From NCBI GenBank assembly GCA_014526335.1, contig JACTAT010000039.1, positions 5,256,202-5,320,201 on the forward strand: 64,000 bases of DNA, given 5' to 3'. The notes beneath the pieces were generated by a model that did not search any database, had not been told where the DNA came from, and saw only the letters and a program-made list of their open reading frames with translations. The translations under genes and the position numbers were made by a program. The DNA is from Chrysaora quinquecirrha (Eukaryota; Cnidaria; Scyphozoa; Semaeostomeae; Pelagiidae). Shown one piece after another: positions 48,256 to 60,400 of this stretch (the stretch's first letter is position 1; each line of letters starts with the position of its first letter).

Positions 48256-51200
48256 TCAGATCCTGCCTGCTTTAGCATCACCAATTGCTCCCCACAAATC
48301 AAATATGAAATCATCTGGAAATCCAAAATCACCAAGCTGTTCTTCGACCGCTGATGCATAATCACTTGGATTGTCAATGTTTTTCCCAAGATCGATGAGA
48401 GTATTGGCTGAAGTGAAGAAAATTTTGACAAGTCAGACACAAAATGTACCTACTCAACTATGCTCTTCAGCCATATTGTTGGGTTTCTTAACTTTGAGTA
48501 CAATTGGCAAAGCAAAAGTTTCTTGCAGAGTTTTTAACTTAAAAATTGAAATGTCGAGAAGTTTGCGTGTTAAGGGTGTAACGTGAAGCGCCATGTTCTT
48601 AGTAGTCTAAATATGGAAATTTTCCGGAACGGACCCTATTAAGTATGAACGTTATTAAAGATTATATTAACGTAAACATTACACAAAGCACATCAACAAA
48701 GTAGAATGCTGCATTTTAAAGGAGAAAAGTTTCTAAGTTTCTTTCTTTCTTATTAGACCATATAGAAGAGTTTCTTGATTTCTAGAAAAAGTCATATGTA
48801 TTTTCTTATAGTTGGTTTCTTATAACAAAAATGAGTGTATGTGACGATAAGGCCCTCTAAACGGTTTTATCATAAAATGGCGAAGATTTGAATCTAGCCT
48901 AGCAGTTAGCGTAACATTTACAGAAACTATTCAACTAAATTCAGAAACCGTACAACATATTGACTTACCTAATTCAGGATCACGTATACCAAGGAAACTT
49001 TCCAGCAAATCATCAACTTTTTTTATTGCTACGGCTTCCCATGGTGGTTGCTTATAAAGAAAGAGACGATCATTAAAACGCTGTTAGCTTTGTGTGAAAA
49101 GTAAGGAAGCAAAGAAACAGTTAATCCTTTGAGAAGATACGATAAACATCCGCAGTACATAAATGATGTAACTATATGCAGGTTAAGCAATTTGCCGTGA
49201 CGAAAAGAGAATGGGATCGATTTAAATATTTTTGCGATCATCAAAAGCAATAACCAACCCAATGCAAAATCTTTAGTTCCTCAAAATGATTTTTGATTTT
49301 CAAAGAAAACCTTGTTGAAAGGTTTTTTTGAGTGGTACAAAATTTCAACATTGCAAGAAACAGCGCAATCATTTCTGGACATACTTAAAAGCTTTCTTCC
49401 TCTGACACTCCCCAGAGTAAATATGCCAGAAACAGACCGAAACATTTGACTAAGGGGGAATTCTCCCACAGTATCCTGCAGGTTGATTGGCATTTATAAT
49501 GCAATTCCATTCAGCTTCACTTTCTGATTAGTATATTTCGATCCACACCTGGGTAAAGATTCTGCCTTAGTCAATTGTTTTGGTCTGTTTCTGACATTTT
49601 TACTCTGAGGAGTGTCAGACGAAAAATATTTTCAATGTGTACAAAGATGTTTCTTCTGTTTCTCACAATTACAAAAACCTTGTTTGCTTTTGAAGCACAG
49701 TGGAAACTGATGTAAGATTTTGACTATTGTTGCAAACACAAGTTCAAGCTCTTTAAGTTAAACACACGACAAGGGATGCCATGCAATACTCTTTTCTTAC
49801 CTCCATTTCTACAGTTGCTGGTCCCTTAGATCGTAACCTTAGAGTCGCTTTTCCACTTCCAACAACATCTGAATTTGCAGAGGTATTTGGGTTCTTGCTT
49901 TTTCTTGGAGCGATTCCCCCTAAAGAAAAACAAAAGCACAGAGTCCTTCATAAATTGATTGTTAAATCTAGGAGGATATTGAAGGGGAGAACATTTTTGT
50001 CACAAATATAATACAAATTTCATGGCCTCAGACTGACTAGACATTAATGAAAAGAAAATGGCAATTGATCTTTTAAAGATGTAATCCAAAGTGAAGCTTG
50101 TGCGAGTCTTTAAAACCCCATATGCAGGCATTTTCAGATTCATTGTGTAATATTTTAAAATATCAAAGGCAAGACATGCCATAGGCAAGTTTCAAAATAT
50201 AAAAAAGATTGAAGAAATCTCTATAGGAACCCTCTTAAACCTCACAGATCTCACCAAAAAGAGACAAAGGGATTCAAAAATCCAAAAAATTGTGTACGCT
50301 ATTTTTTGAAGTGACACCCTTCAGTTTACCACTGGTTCTTCAGCTACAAGAACTTACTGGAATTTCAGAGCTAGGAAATCTGCCTTTTTGTGAACAAGGT
50401 CCAATTTTTCATTATTTGCAGTTTCTTCACAAGACCTCTAAGGGACTAGGTCGCAAGATATTTCAAAATATCTAGTTGAAAATTTCAACTCTTACCAAAT
50501 GCTGATTTGGGTTCTGTTAGCTGCATTGTGAAGTGTGCCCCTTCTTCGAAATCCCTCAGCACTTTTGCAACTTCAAAGTGGCGACACCCAACAAAACTTT
50601 TATCGTTTATCATAGATATGTGATCACCAACTTTAACATCAGGATACTTTTCCATTATACTTCCTTCTCGTATTCTCTTTATAAATGCATAGCCAGCTCC
50701 ATTGTCTGTTATTGTTAATCCTAAAGCTGGTCCATCCTTGGTCACATTGATTTGTTTTTCTTCCCCTTTTACATGTGCAAATATCAAGTCCTCCAGTCCT
50801 ATCTGACCACCAAGAAGCTTTTCCATGTCCACTTTTGGGGAATTTAAAGTACAAAATACAATCTGAAATGAAATATTGACTTTTTAATACAAAAGCAAAA
50901 TCTCAATAATTATTCAAAGTTTGCAGCAATACTAATGATGGACAGAGGAGATGCAAACCTTTCAGCACAAATAAAAGGTGTTGGATGCTTGTTAATTTAA
51001 TTTATCAAAGACTTCCCTCCCCCCAGTGAATCTTAGCCCTTACAAAGTCATAAATCAGTAATGTAAACACTAGAACAGTAACTTTCCACCTAGACTAAAG
51101 TTTGGCTGCTGAATACAAATCTGCAATCCTTCACAAAACATATTGAGATGCGTACAAGTTACTCTAAAATTATCAATTCCATGGCAAAAAATGTTTTCAC

Positions 51201-52746
51201 TGCCCCCTTTTCTCCTTTCAGCCAATTTTATTATTAGGACAATTATTTATCACCCGCAATGTGGGTGAGTTTTTACCTTGACACCCGCCATGCAGGTGAA
51301 TATTAGTACCAGTTTACCCTTGGAAAGACAAGATACCACTCAGATGCCTTTTAACTTGCTGCCATTTAACTTGCAGCCTTCTGAACTTTCGCTAGAGTCC
51401 GGGGAGGTTAGCTCACCATGGCATCCCACAACCTCCCCAAACTCTAGCAAACGTTCAGAAGGCTGCAAATTAAAAGGCAGCAAGTTAAAAGGTAGCTGAG
51501 TGGTATCTTGTCTTTCCAAGGCTAAACTGGTACTAATTTATATACCTAAAGTTCATTTCAACTGAAACAACAATGCTTTGTAGGGGAAGGAGAGTAATAA
51601 TTAAAGTTTCCTAATCACCAGCATAATGATTCTTGTGAGGAATTGTGGTATTGAAAGCTCTATATGTTAAAGTTTCAAAAATTTCTATAATTGTCGAAAA
51701 GACAGTCTGCAGAGTAAGGCAGTTCTCGAAGAGATATCATGCATGAAAAAATGCATTTCCATCCTCTCTTCTATTGTTTTATTGTTCATCTTGCATGTGC
51801 ATGTGCCACATTGGGCAGACTGGTCAAAAAGGTCTACTATTTCGCATGAGGCATGGTGTTGACAAGGATTTGTTAAAATCTTTTTCGCACACATGAGCAG
51901 TAGCTTAAATAGTGCACTCCTTGTTGAAGCAGTTTGCATTTTACAGACTGGGTTGGTATAGTGGCAGGTTAAAAGCAAAACAATCTCTAGAAAAATTTTG
52001 TCAATTGTATTTACACAATGTTTTTCTCTCTAAAATTTATGTTGACAAGGAAAATTGCAGATTATGGAAAGAATTGTGTTTGTTGTAACAAAGCAAATCA
52101 AGAACTGCAGATGTTGACTGACCTAGAAGTTACTTGGCTTATGGTACGTGTTTGTGTTTCTTGCCCAGAAGGGCAGGTGCAGTGTTTGTATGGCAAATTG
52201 AGTGACAGACAGACAGACGCTTTCTTTTTGGCTAGATAGAGAAATTTTAAAACAGAACAAAAAACTGAGCATACAAAACCCTATCAACCTGCCCATCTTG
52301 AAAGTAAACATAGAAAACAAATGTTTATATCATCATCAACAACACAAGCAATTTAATTTTTGTTTGCAAATAAAATACCTAAAACCAAGCTGACGGAAAT
52401 TGTAAAAGGAAGTGAACAAAAAATATGAAAGATTTGGCCTAACCTCAGAAGCAGCAATGTTAAATGCATCCCCAATCCTTTGATACAATTCTCTGACATT
52501 ACTGAAGTTTTCTATTTTTCCTGTATGACTTCCATGTGCTAACTGAGCGTGGAAAACCAATCTTTTCGCAAGTTGTTGTCCCTCTTCGTCCTGCGATTCC
52601 GCCTTGTTATCATCCGTCGCTCCATAGGACGCATTATTGGGCCTAGGCTTCGCCTTCTCGCCATTTTCACGAAATTTATTAGATTTTCCGTTCTTTTTTG
52701 ACTCTGGCGGTGAAGTTATGGCTGCCTTTTTGCTAAAGAGAGGCAT
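48256..52746 (-). CDS. GIPC: GIPC-family PDZ adaptor
   Basis: GIPC proteins link membrane receptors to myosin VI on early endosomes. Five minus-strand exons (52444-52746, 50496-50862, 49801-49919, 48969-49050, 48256-48407) join in phases 0, 1, 0, 1 to 1023 nt, giving 340 aa plus TGA. Human GIPC1 is of similar length. Exon 1 holds a Lys/Pro/Ser-rich N-terminus and the conserved [20 protein letters not shown]. Exon 2 holds [20 protein letters not shown] and the single PDZ domain, whose carboxylate-binding loop reads [10 protein letters not shown], followed by [20 protein letters not shown]. Exon 3 carries [14 protein letters not shown]. Exons 4 and 5 encode the C-terminal GH2 region ([39 protein letters not shown]) that binds myosin VI in vertebrates. 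The ATG at 52746 is the first in exon 1. Introns hold a 236-bp foldback element and a GAGGAGTGTC repeat. Which vertebrate paralogue (1-3) it matches best cannot be decided; a single ancestral gene is likely. Confidence 0.96.
49325..49690. repeat. Foldback repeat (GAGGAGTGTCAGACGAAAA family), complete
   Basis: A full palindromic copy. The left arm has TGAGTGGTACAAAATTTCAA, TTCCTCTGACACTCCCCAGA and GCCAGAAACAGACCGAAACA; the right arm has TTGGTCTGTTTCTGACATTT, CTCTGAGGAGTGTCAGACGA and TTCTGTTTCTCACAATTACA. It sits in the GIPC intron between exons 48969-49050 and 49801-49919. It defines the structure of the half copies elsewhere. Confidence 0.8.
51302..51537. mobile_element. Long foldback MITE in a GIPC intron
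   Basis: A 236-bp palindrome whose two arms pair along almost their whole length. The left arm is ATTAGTACCAGTTTACCCTT then GGAAAGACAAGATACCACTC, and the right arm is GAGTGGTATCTTGTCTTTCC then AAGGCTAAACTGGTACTAAT. Inner arms CCTTCTGAACTTTCGCTAGA and TCTAGCAAACGTTCAGAAGG, then GGGGAGGTT and AACCTCCCC, leave only about 20 bp of loop. There is no coding content. It lies in GIPC intron 1. Confidence 0.85.
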
Positions 52747-53282
52747 TGCGCCACTTTCAGCTTGAAAAGATACAATATTTTCTTAAAAGAACAAATTTTA
52801 TTTCCGAGAAAAAAGCTTATGACATCAATGCGTCTATGCACAACACCAGCACCACCTTATTGTCAGGGACACAACCCGCACCACAAACGACACGTGTCCC
52901 TGGGGGGAAATAGGTGGGCGACGAGCTTCATTCATCAGTATGAAAAGAAATGACTGAGTATTATAGCAAAACCCCAATAAATACAGCATACCCAGTTTTT
53001 ATAAACATTTTGCAAGGGAGTAAACTTAAACACTTGTAGCTATATTCCAATTGATTTTTTTGAGTGAATTGCAGGTTTGAAGAAATGAAAACAATCTTAC
53101 AAAAAATCGTTATTCGCTGATAGGCAAATACTGTATTCAAAAACTCCGGAAAAATTAGAATCCTGAGATTAAACTTCGTTTCTTGAACCTCAGCTGGCTT
53201 CTGATCATTTGCACAGGAGTTTCTTTATTCTAAGAAAAAGAGGTTCCAGTTTCAGAAGGGTTACACTGAGTTACACGGCGAT

Positions 53283-53395
53283 TTCATTGAGCTCTATTGG
53301 CTATTGCTCAGTGGAAACGTTGTTGGCTCTCTGGTCATGCAGTCCAGGTTCGAATCCCATCGATTGTGGTATGCCGATTCTAACATAATCTATGC
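53283..53395 (+). repeat. tRNA-derived SINE, family 2
   Basis: Begins TTCATTGAGCTCTATTGGCT with the A-box-like TTGCTCAGTGG, continues AACGTTGTTGGCTCTCTGGT, and has a perfect B-box GGTTCGAATCCC at 53347-53358, followed by ATTGTGGTATGCCGATTCTA. It is homologous to the inverted copy at 32385-32505. There is no intact acceptor-stem pairing, so it is not a tRNA gene. Confidence 0.75.
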
Positions 53396-53770
53396 CAGTG
53401 TTAGCCATTCATGATAAATATATAAAAATGTCATTAGAGTATGGGAAGATGAACATAGCATTGCATTTGCTGAAAGTTCGTTCAGAAAACTCAAAGTACA
53501 AACTGGACACAGCAAAGCAGCAAGAAATGAAAAAACAACAAATAGTTTTCGTGAGAACAATGATACCATTGAGCATCGAACATCGAACTACTGAAAAATT
53601 GAGTAATCAAAACGCAAAATATTTACAAACAATTATAAACATTATATATAAATATATTTGATGATTTACAGCAAAATTTACAACAACTATTAAAAAACCA
53701 GCTCAGCTATTAAGATGGTATTGGTAACAGCAATACCCTGGGGGAGATAACAAAGGTTAGTGTTGAAACC

Positions 53771-54066
53771 TTAGGCCCTGGCCAAACGATCAAACATTGT
53801 TTGTCAAACATTTGAAACTTGCTTGTCAAACACAATGTTTAACAGTCTGGTCACAAAACGAAACACTGTTCGTCAAACATTTTTGCCTGACAAATTTGCA
53901 AAATTTTAGCAGGATAAATGCTTTTCAAGTTTTCAAAAACATTACTGAACGAATTCTGCTTGCTAAGCAATGTTTTGTGACGTGGATTAACAGTCAAACA
54001 TTGCTTGTAAAGAAAATCTTAGCTAGATATTTAACTAACGATGTTTCGTCGTTCAACGAGGGCATT
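53771..54066. repeat. GGCCAAACG nested-palindrome element
   Basis: The left end is GGCCCTGGCCAAACGATCAA then ACATTGTTTGTCAAACATTT. The middle has TTAACAGTCTGGTCACAAAA and TTTGTGACGTGGATTAACAG, both diverged from the GGCCAAACG core. The right end is ATGTTTCGTCGTTCAACGAG. The length and order match the family. Confidence 0.7.
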
Positions 54067-54468
54067 AAAGACAGGAAATTACAATTTGGCCCATATATTT
54101 ACCCGGGGGTACTTAATATAACTTGGGTAGTACGGATATGTGCCGCCCATATGGGTGGGTTTTGGCCCTGAAATTTTCTAAACATAGGTTCGATTTTAGC
54201 CAAATCCCCACATAACTAACAGGGTGAGAAATTGAAGAAAACTTACAAATTTTACTTTATTTAAGTCCGAATAGTGTAAGTATCATGTCGCAGATATCCG
54301 TAATTCGTAATGCATGGCCTGTGTCGACATTAAACACTGGTGGGTCTGTAAAGTTTCGGCGGCACATCCCTGTCCATACATAGGTTATGAACCCGGGGTA
54401 CACCCCAGGGTACAATATCGAACTGATGGACCTTTCCTCCCTTCTTTGCGTTTTTTCAAAGTTCATTG

Positions 54469-57400
54469 CTACTTACTATCTCTACATTCTAGTACCATTT
54501 CTCGCAGTTTTCTTGAATTCGAACCTACAACACTATTGACACAAGGAACACCACTTTGCGTCGTGGTTGTGACCAAATTAACCGACTGATTAAAAGTCCG
54601 ATTAGGCCCAGGTCTCGAGTTTTTATTGATAATCACAGCCTCTTTTGTGTGCAGAGGTTTGGTCTCTATTTCAGTTTTTGTTTCAGTGGGAAATGAGTAG
54701 GTTTTGGCAACGACTGGTCTTCTATGAGCTACCTGATTCCGCGTTTTTGAAGTCGGTGCAGATGACGGTGGCGAAGGGACTGGTTTCGACGATGCAAGGC
54801 CATATGGTGGTGATCTGTGGAAAGAAACAAAATATAGTCAAATGAAGAGAATATTTAGTCTGAGCCAAGGCTCTACTTGGCGTAGGTTGAACAGAACTTT
54901 CCGAAACCAAATGGGACCTACACTTAAGCCCTGGCTAAACGATCTAGCATTGTTGGTCCAACATTTGAGATTTGCTTGTCAAGCAACGTTTGATCGTTGT
55001 GCCGCCTTTAATAATTGCAATAACTTCGTTGTTCCAAAATGTTGGACGAGGAATGTTTTTGGACGTGGCCAAACGGTCAAACATTTGTTGTAAAGCAAAT
55101 TTCAAATGTTTGAAAAGCAATGTTTGATCGTTTGGCCAAGGCATTAGAAGGCAAAGAAAAGAACTTTTACTACTACAGACGATATCCCTAAAGAAATTTT
55201 CAATTTCGAATGTTTATCACTGCAGAAAATCAAGAGTGAGGAAGCCGGTTCCATCATTTGCAGTCAAACCCCGGTTGCGAGTCCTATACAAAGATGCGAG
55301 TGAAGACTTCATAAGAGGATATCAATGGAATATACTTCCTGATCGAAATTGCACTTTTATATATATTAAACTTCTTGCTGCCTTCATAGAGTTTTCGTCT
55401 TGTCTTCTGGCCACAGTTTAAAGCGAATTTCAGAATTTCGATGTTTTTTGCGTCTATGCAATTCACGACTCTAAATGTACAGTTAAAATTAAGGAATTAT
55501 CAAGGAATCATTGGACTCACGGAGTTATCTTGTCTCGTTTCGGTGACTTCGTTTCAACTCGTGTTTTCACAGACTGTCTTTCTTTTGACGATTTCGTGGT
55601 TTGTTTTTCTCCTGGTAGACTGGGTTTGTTCAGGAGTTCTTTTTCCAGTTTCAAACCAATGTCACTTAGCTCTAAAACAAACGACAAAATTAAAAATTTT
55701 CCAACACTGAAAGTTTGACACGGAGCTAGAACTGTTTGTATAATTGGGCTCCAAATCTTTTCTAAGGATAATTTTCATGCTCTGAAATTTCAGTCCCATA
55801 ACTGAGTTTTTAAGAATTTCTTCAAAAGTGTAAAAACCATAAGGGCTATAGACCTTTTCAAGGAAGTCTGGTTCGACAGGTCCACGCGACAGTTTCTGGA
55901 AAGATGGCGGATACCTTGAGTGAGGACTATTTCCCCAACCTTGTCCCCAGGCCCCAAATCGAATTTCCACGAATATCAACCGTCAAATCGATTTTGGCCC
56001 TGGTATCGGCAACAAAATCTGCCAAAATACTGGCAATTTTGGCCTAGGCATAAAAACAAGATGTAGATTCCGAAAGCAGATGTTCTTAGAAAGGAAATGC
56101 AAAGAATTTCATTGATAACTGGTTTTTATAGATGTTTTTTTCATAGTTTTCGGCTTATTTTGGTGTGAAATTTTAAAGAAACTGTGACGTCACTTAAAAT
56201 TTCTATTGTTTGAACAGCCAATCTACACTACATCTCCTGAAATGACCATAAGTCGTTGGACACGGAGAGAATTCCCTAACAGAAAATGTCTACCAATTTA
56301 CAGAAAAATGACGCGCCGACCCACTTTGAAAAGGTCTATTAATTTACATATATATGTCGAATTGATAAAATCAATTGAATTTTACCTTTCAGGCTTGGTT
56401 CGTTCGCTGCTGATACCACAGAGTCTCGATGCATCGACTCTTGCATGAGGCATTGCTAGAATGAGAAACAAATAGTGACGTATTTATCGTAAATACCACA
56501 TTTTTACTTACAGCAACTTTCTTTACATCATCTTCTAATCACCGTGAAAGGCAACACCAACCTTCAGGCTCGCAAAGAGCTTATTCACTCAGCTAACTAA
56601 ACTCCTTTGACTTAGGCTAAGACTTTGCCAAAATATCCCCATGCGACACAAAACTTGACACAAATATCAATAGAAATAGGAGGGATCAGACAACGTCATT
56701 TTTATGTGTCTGTTATACAAGACCTGTCCTCAGGCTCTGCACAACTCCTTCAGGAGCATTACCAATAGCTAAAATTGCCTTACTATAAATTCAGAGTACA
56801 GCTGCACCAAACTATTATATCGTACATCGTCTGCCAGGTGATAGGACTTCTCTTACAATTGGGTCTAAAAGCTAACAATCATCAAAGAGGGAAAACGAGG
56901 ATGTCAGTTTTAGGAAATTATGGAAAGGTATGGTGAGATAGGGAAAAAATGATCCAAGGCCATAGTTTGAAAAACATTGTAAGTTTGCTTATCAAGCAAT
57001 GCTTGAGCGTTTGACCACGTCACAAAACATTACATAACAAGCAGAGTTTGTTAAGCAATGTTTGATATCTTTGGCCAAACAGACAAAATTTTGCTCGGCA
57101 TGCAAATTTCAAATATCTGACAAACGATTTTTGATCGATCGCCAGTTATTTTAGAGAATTTTGGGGTACATACTTGCAAGAATTGAATGTCATCATTCAT
57201 TTCAATTCGTTGAAGTTCAAGCTCTTCTCTGCAAAATAAAATAACAAAAATCCTTATAGTACCACAGCTAAAGATAATTTTGCAATAACGTTTTGCAACA
57301 TTTTACTAATAAGTTAACAAATGTCCCTACTAATATTCGTCAGCACAATTTTTGGCAAAGAGAGCAACCACCTTGTTGGTCCGAGCAACAACCTAACCTT

Positions 57401-60400
57401 AAACACTATTCTGCCATAGGTCAACATTAGGTTTACAACTCAAAGTGTGCACAAAATTACAGCAAGCATTGTTGTCGAATCCGTGGCAAAGCAAGATCTT
57501 TGTTTCATGGTTTTCCTGCTGTATCTTCTAAGCTGATTAGTGTTTAAAACACAAAGCCAATTCAGCTTCATTTTCTGATTGGTGCATTTCGATCCGCATC
57601 TGGGTATAAATTCCGCCTTTTTCAAGTGTTCCGGTTTGTTTCTGACGTTTACACTCTAAGGAGCGTCAAACGAAAAAAGTTTTTAAGTATGTCCAAAAAA
57701 TGTTTCCACCATTTCTAGCAATTATAAAGCTTTACTATACTCATCAATTAAGTCCAACAAGTTAAAACGTGGGGTCACAAAGTCTTTACCTTATTATCTC
57801 AGAAAGTCTTTCCAATTCACTAAGATCTTTTTCCTTCTGATCAGCTACAAAGATGTCACTTAGTCTTGAGCTACATGAACTGCTGCGACCAGAAGAAGAT
57901 GGTCTCAGTGGAGTCTGGCGTCCATTGTTCGGGTTAGCAGCACTTTGCGGCCTTTTCGTTTGCATATCATCTAAAGAGTAGAAAACATATCTTTTGAATG
58001 TTATTGATTTTCGATGCTAGATCTTCTTTCCATGCAAGAACTTTTAGAAGACTCTCATAAAAAGCACTCTTGGGTTATAGAAGATATCATTTGAGATATG
58101 CTTGCCGAGCAAAATGTTTTCAGACTTGGCCAAACGGTCAAAGATTTTGTTTTTCACGCAAATGTCAATGTTTATCAAACAATGTTGTATCGTTTGGCCA
58201 GGGCCATACGATTTTCGGCGATCGTTAGTCTTAAGCGTCGGCCGTCGGAAAAGTTAAAATGAGTTCATCTTTCCCCATCGTTACGAAAGAAAAACTTTAG
58301 GGAGCTGTCATTATTAATAACGGGGAGGGGGTGGATTTACAATGCCCTGTTGTTCAGTTTGCACAAGTCTTCTTATGATCTCATATCTCCTGTGCAATTC
58401 GAAAATTATGTTATGAGTCAGCGTCATCAGAGATGGTCAGTTGAAAAGGAGTTCAAGGCAGTTGAGGCTTTCTTTGAATCTGCAACTTCAAAAGAATCTC
58501 TTGAAGGAAATGCCATAAATATAAGGAAATATACAAGTATTGATGCATCAAAGTTCCTTGCAAAAGATACCAAGAGGGCTGAAAACACTGTTGAATATGT
58601 CAACAGACTATATTCAAGGCTAAACAAGCTCAAAAAGCTTGTTCTCAATTTCAAGTCATCTTTGTATGACTCTGAATATGTTGTAAAACATTGGAAAGCA
58701 AATGAACTCATGTACTATGACGAAAAATTGGTAAAAATTAGCAACATGATGCAACCCATTTCAGATCTAGACATAAAGCTGAATAATACACTTCAGTCTC
58801 TTAAGAGAAAGTTTTCCAAGGTAGATATTGATATGGCAGAAAAGAACAGGAAAAGAAGGAGACAGGCAGAGAATGCTAAAGCTGATGAGAATATTAAAAC
58901 AAGTCGCCTGCTTGCAAGATGTGCAGAGGTAATCAAGGTGGTTGCACCTGCTGATTTTGCCCATCTTGATTGTGTTCAAATGCAAAAAGAGAAGTGCATA
59001 ACTTTGGTTATAAGTGAAGCAGATTTTGCAAGTGCTATGCCACAGCTTAAACCAAGATATCATTTGAATGCGTTGACATACTTAATCTCAAATGGTGTCT
59101 TCTGTGGCGCTGCAAAAGAGGATGCCTTAGTGGCAAAGGATCAACTTCAAGAGAGCCAGATTGTGACAAAAGGAAGGAACATAACAGGAAGAATTCTCGT
59201 GAAGAAACGAAAAAGAACATCAGAGACAAAAGAAACTGATGTGCAACTTTTAAAGAAAGCTGACAAATGAATAATTTTGAAAGTCTGCATAATGTTTCAA
59301 GAAAAGTGATTAATAGTCAAGTTGAAATCTAGAACATTGAAATATTTTTGAAAACAGTCAAAATCTGGCTTATTTATTTTCAGACCCCAGCATAAATTCT
59401 TCTAAAAATTTCAGACCCCAATGAATTTACCCTAAAAATTTTCAGACCCCTCCTCATATGCTTCCGCCCCGGTCCCTGCAATAATTTATGACATGGATCG
59501 CAGACGATCGGCGATCGTTGCACAAACTATCCTTTTGTTGGAATGCAATCATGTGAGTCTAAATATCGAATTGATTGACAGCTGCCATTGTTTTGGTAAC
59601 GAAATCTGCATCATGAAAGCTGAATAGCAGAAAGTCGCCAACTTAAGGAAACATTCACATGAAATCGTGGAGGATAGAAGAAGGGATTGGGGACGATCGA
59701 GACGGTCACCGATCTCTCTACGATTTTGTGGAAAACAGGCTTTATAACTACACGCAGTTTTTTTATAAGCAACCGCTTATAAGCAACCAAGATGTAGAAG
59801 GCCTAAAAGTTTAAGCAACGTTTTGTAGTACAGCAAAAAAACCTAAGCAACTTTTTAAATTTTTGATAATTTATATCACTGCAAGCAATCGAGGATTGAT
59901 CAACATAGAAGCTAATTCCATTGATTTGCCGTCTAAACTCGCATATCAACGGAGTGTTGCTCATTACGTGAAGCATTTCATTGAGAGGTTTTCCGTTTAA
60001 CTTTCATAACAAAGTCTCTAATGGTAACAATATCAGCAGGGACTAGGGAGAAATAATTCCAGTCATTCCCTTTCATGTGCAACGTCAGAGTTTGCTGTAT
60101 TTCTAGCCTCTATAATATTCTTAGGGCAAAAGGTACAGTTTTAATTAAGCAACTACTAAGCAACTTTTGCTACTAAAAGGTGGCCATAAAAGGTCCAAAA
60201 ATAAGCAACTAGAGTCTTGGAACTAGAGCCAAGCGAAGTTGCTTATAAAAAAACTGCGTGTATACCAAGACTGGAAGAGCAAGTATTAATAAAGTACGTT
60301 TAAAATTGTTCCGTCTCCCATCGCAAAATTAAGTTTTATGTTACTTAAACTTAAAGACAGAATATTTTTTGCTTGAGCTACTTACCATTAGACTTGTCAA

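Larger units (their letters stand above)
52747..54468. other. Intergenic between GIPC and the CCDC24-like gene
   Basis: Contains the GIPC promoter side and the 3' UTR of the CCDC24-like gene. TTTATT at 54256-54261 (AATAAA on the minus strand) is a plausible polyadenylation signal about 210 bp past the CCDC24-like stop. The rest is two repeats, a SINE (53283-53395) and a nested-palindrome element (53771-54066). The open frame of about 89 codons near 53392-53661 overlaps the SINE end and AT-rich DNA and is not supported as a gene. Confidence 0.5.

Noticed and set aside
53345..53360. Possible tRNA gene from A- and B-box motifs
   Set aside because: No acceptor or anticodon stem can be formed and a homologous decayed copy exists, so it is a SINE.
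54477..54480. Possible donor GTAAGT after the last CCDC24-like exon, implying a further exon
   Set aside because: The frame reaches a TAG eight bases further on (54469-54471), a polyadenylation signal follows about 210 bp later, and no in-phase exon was found downstream.
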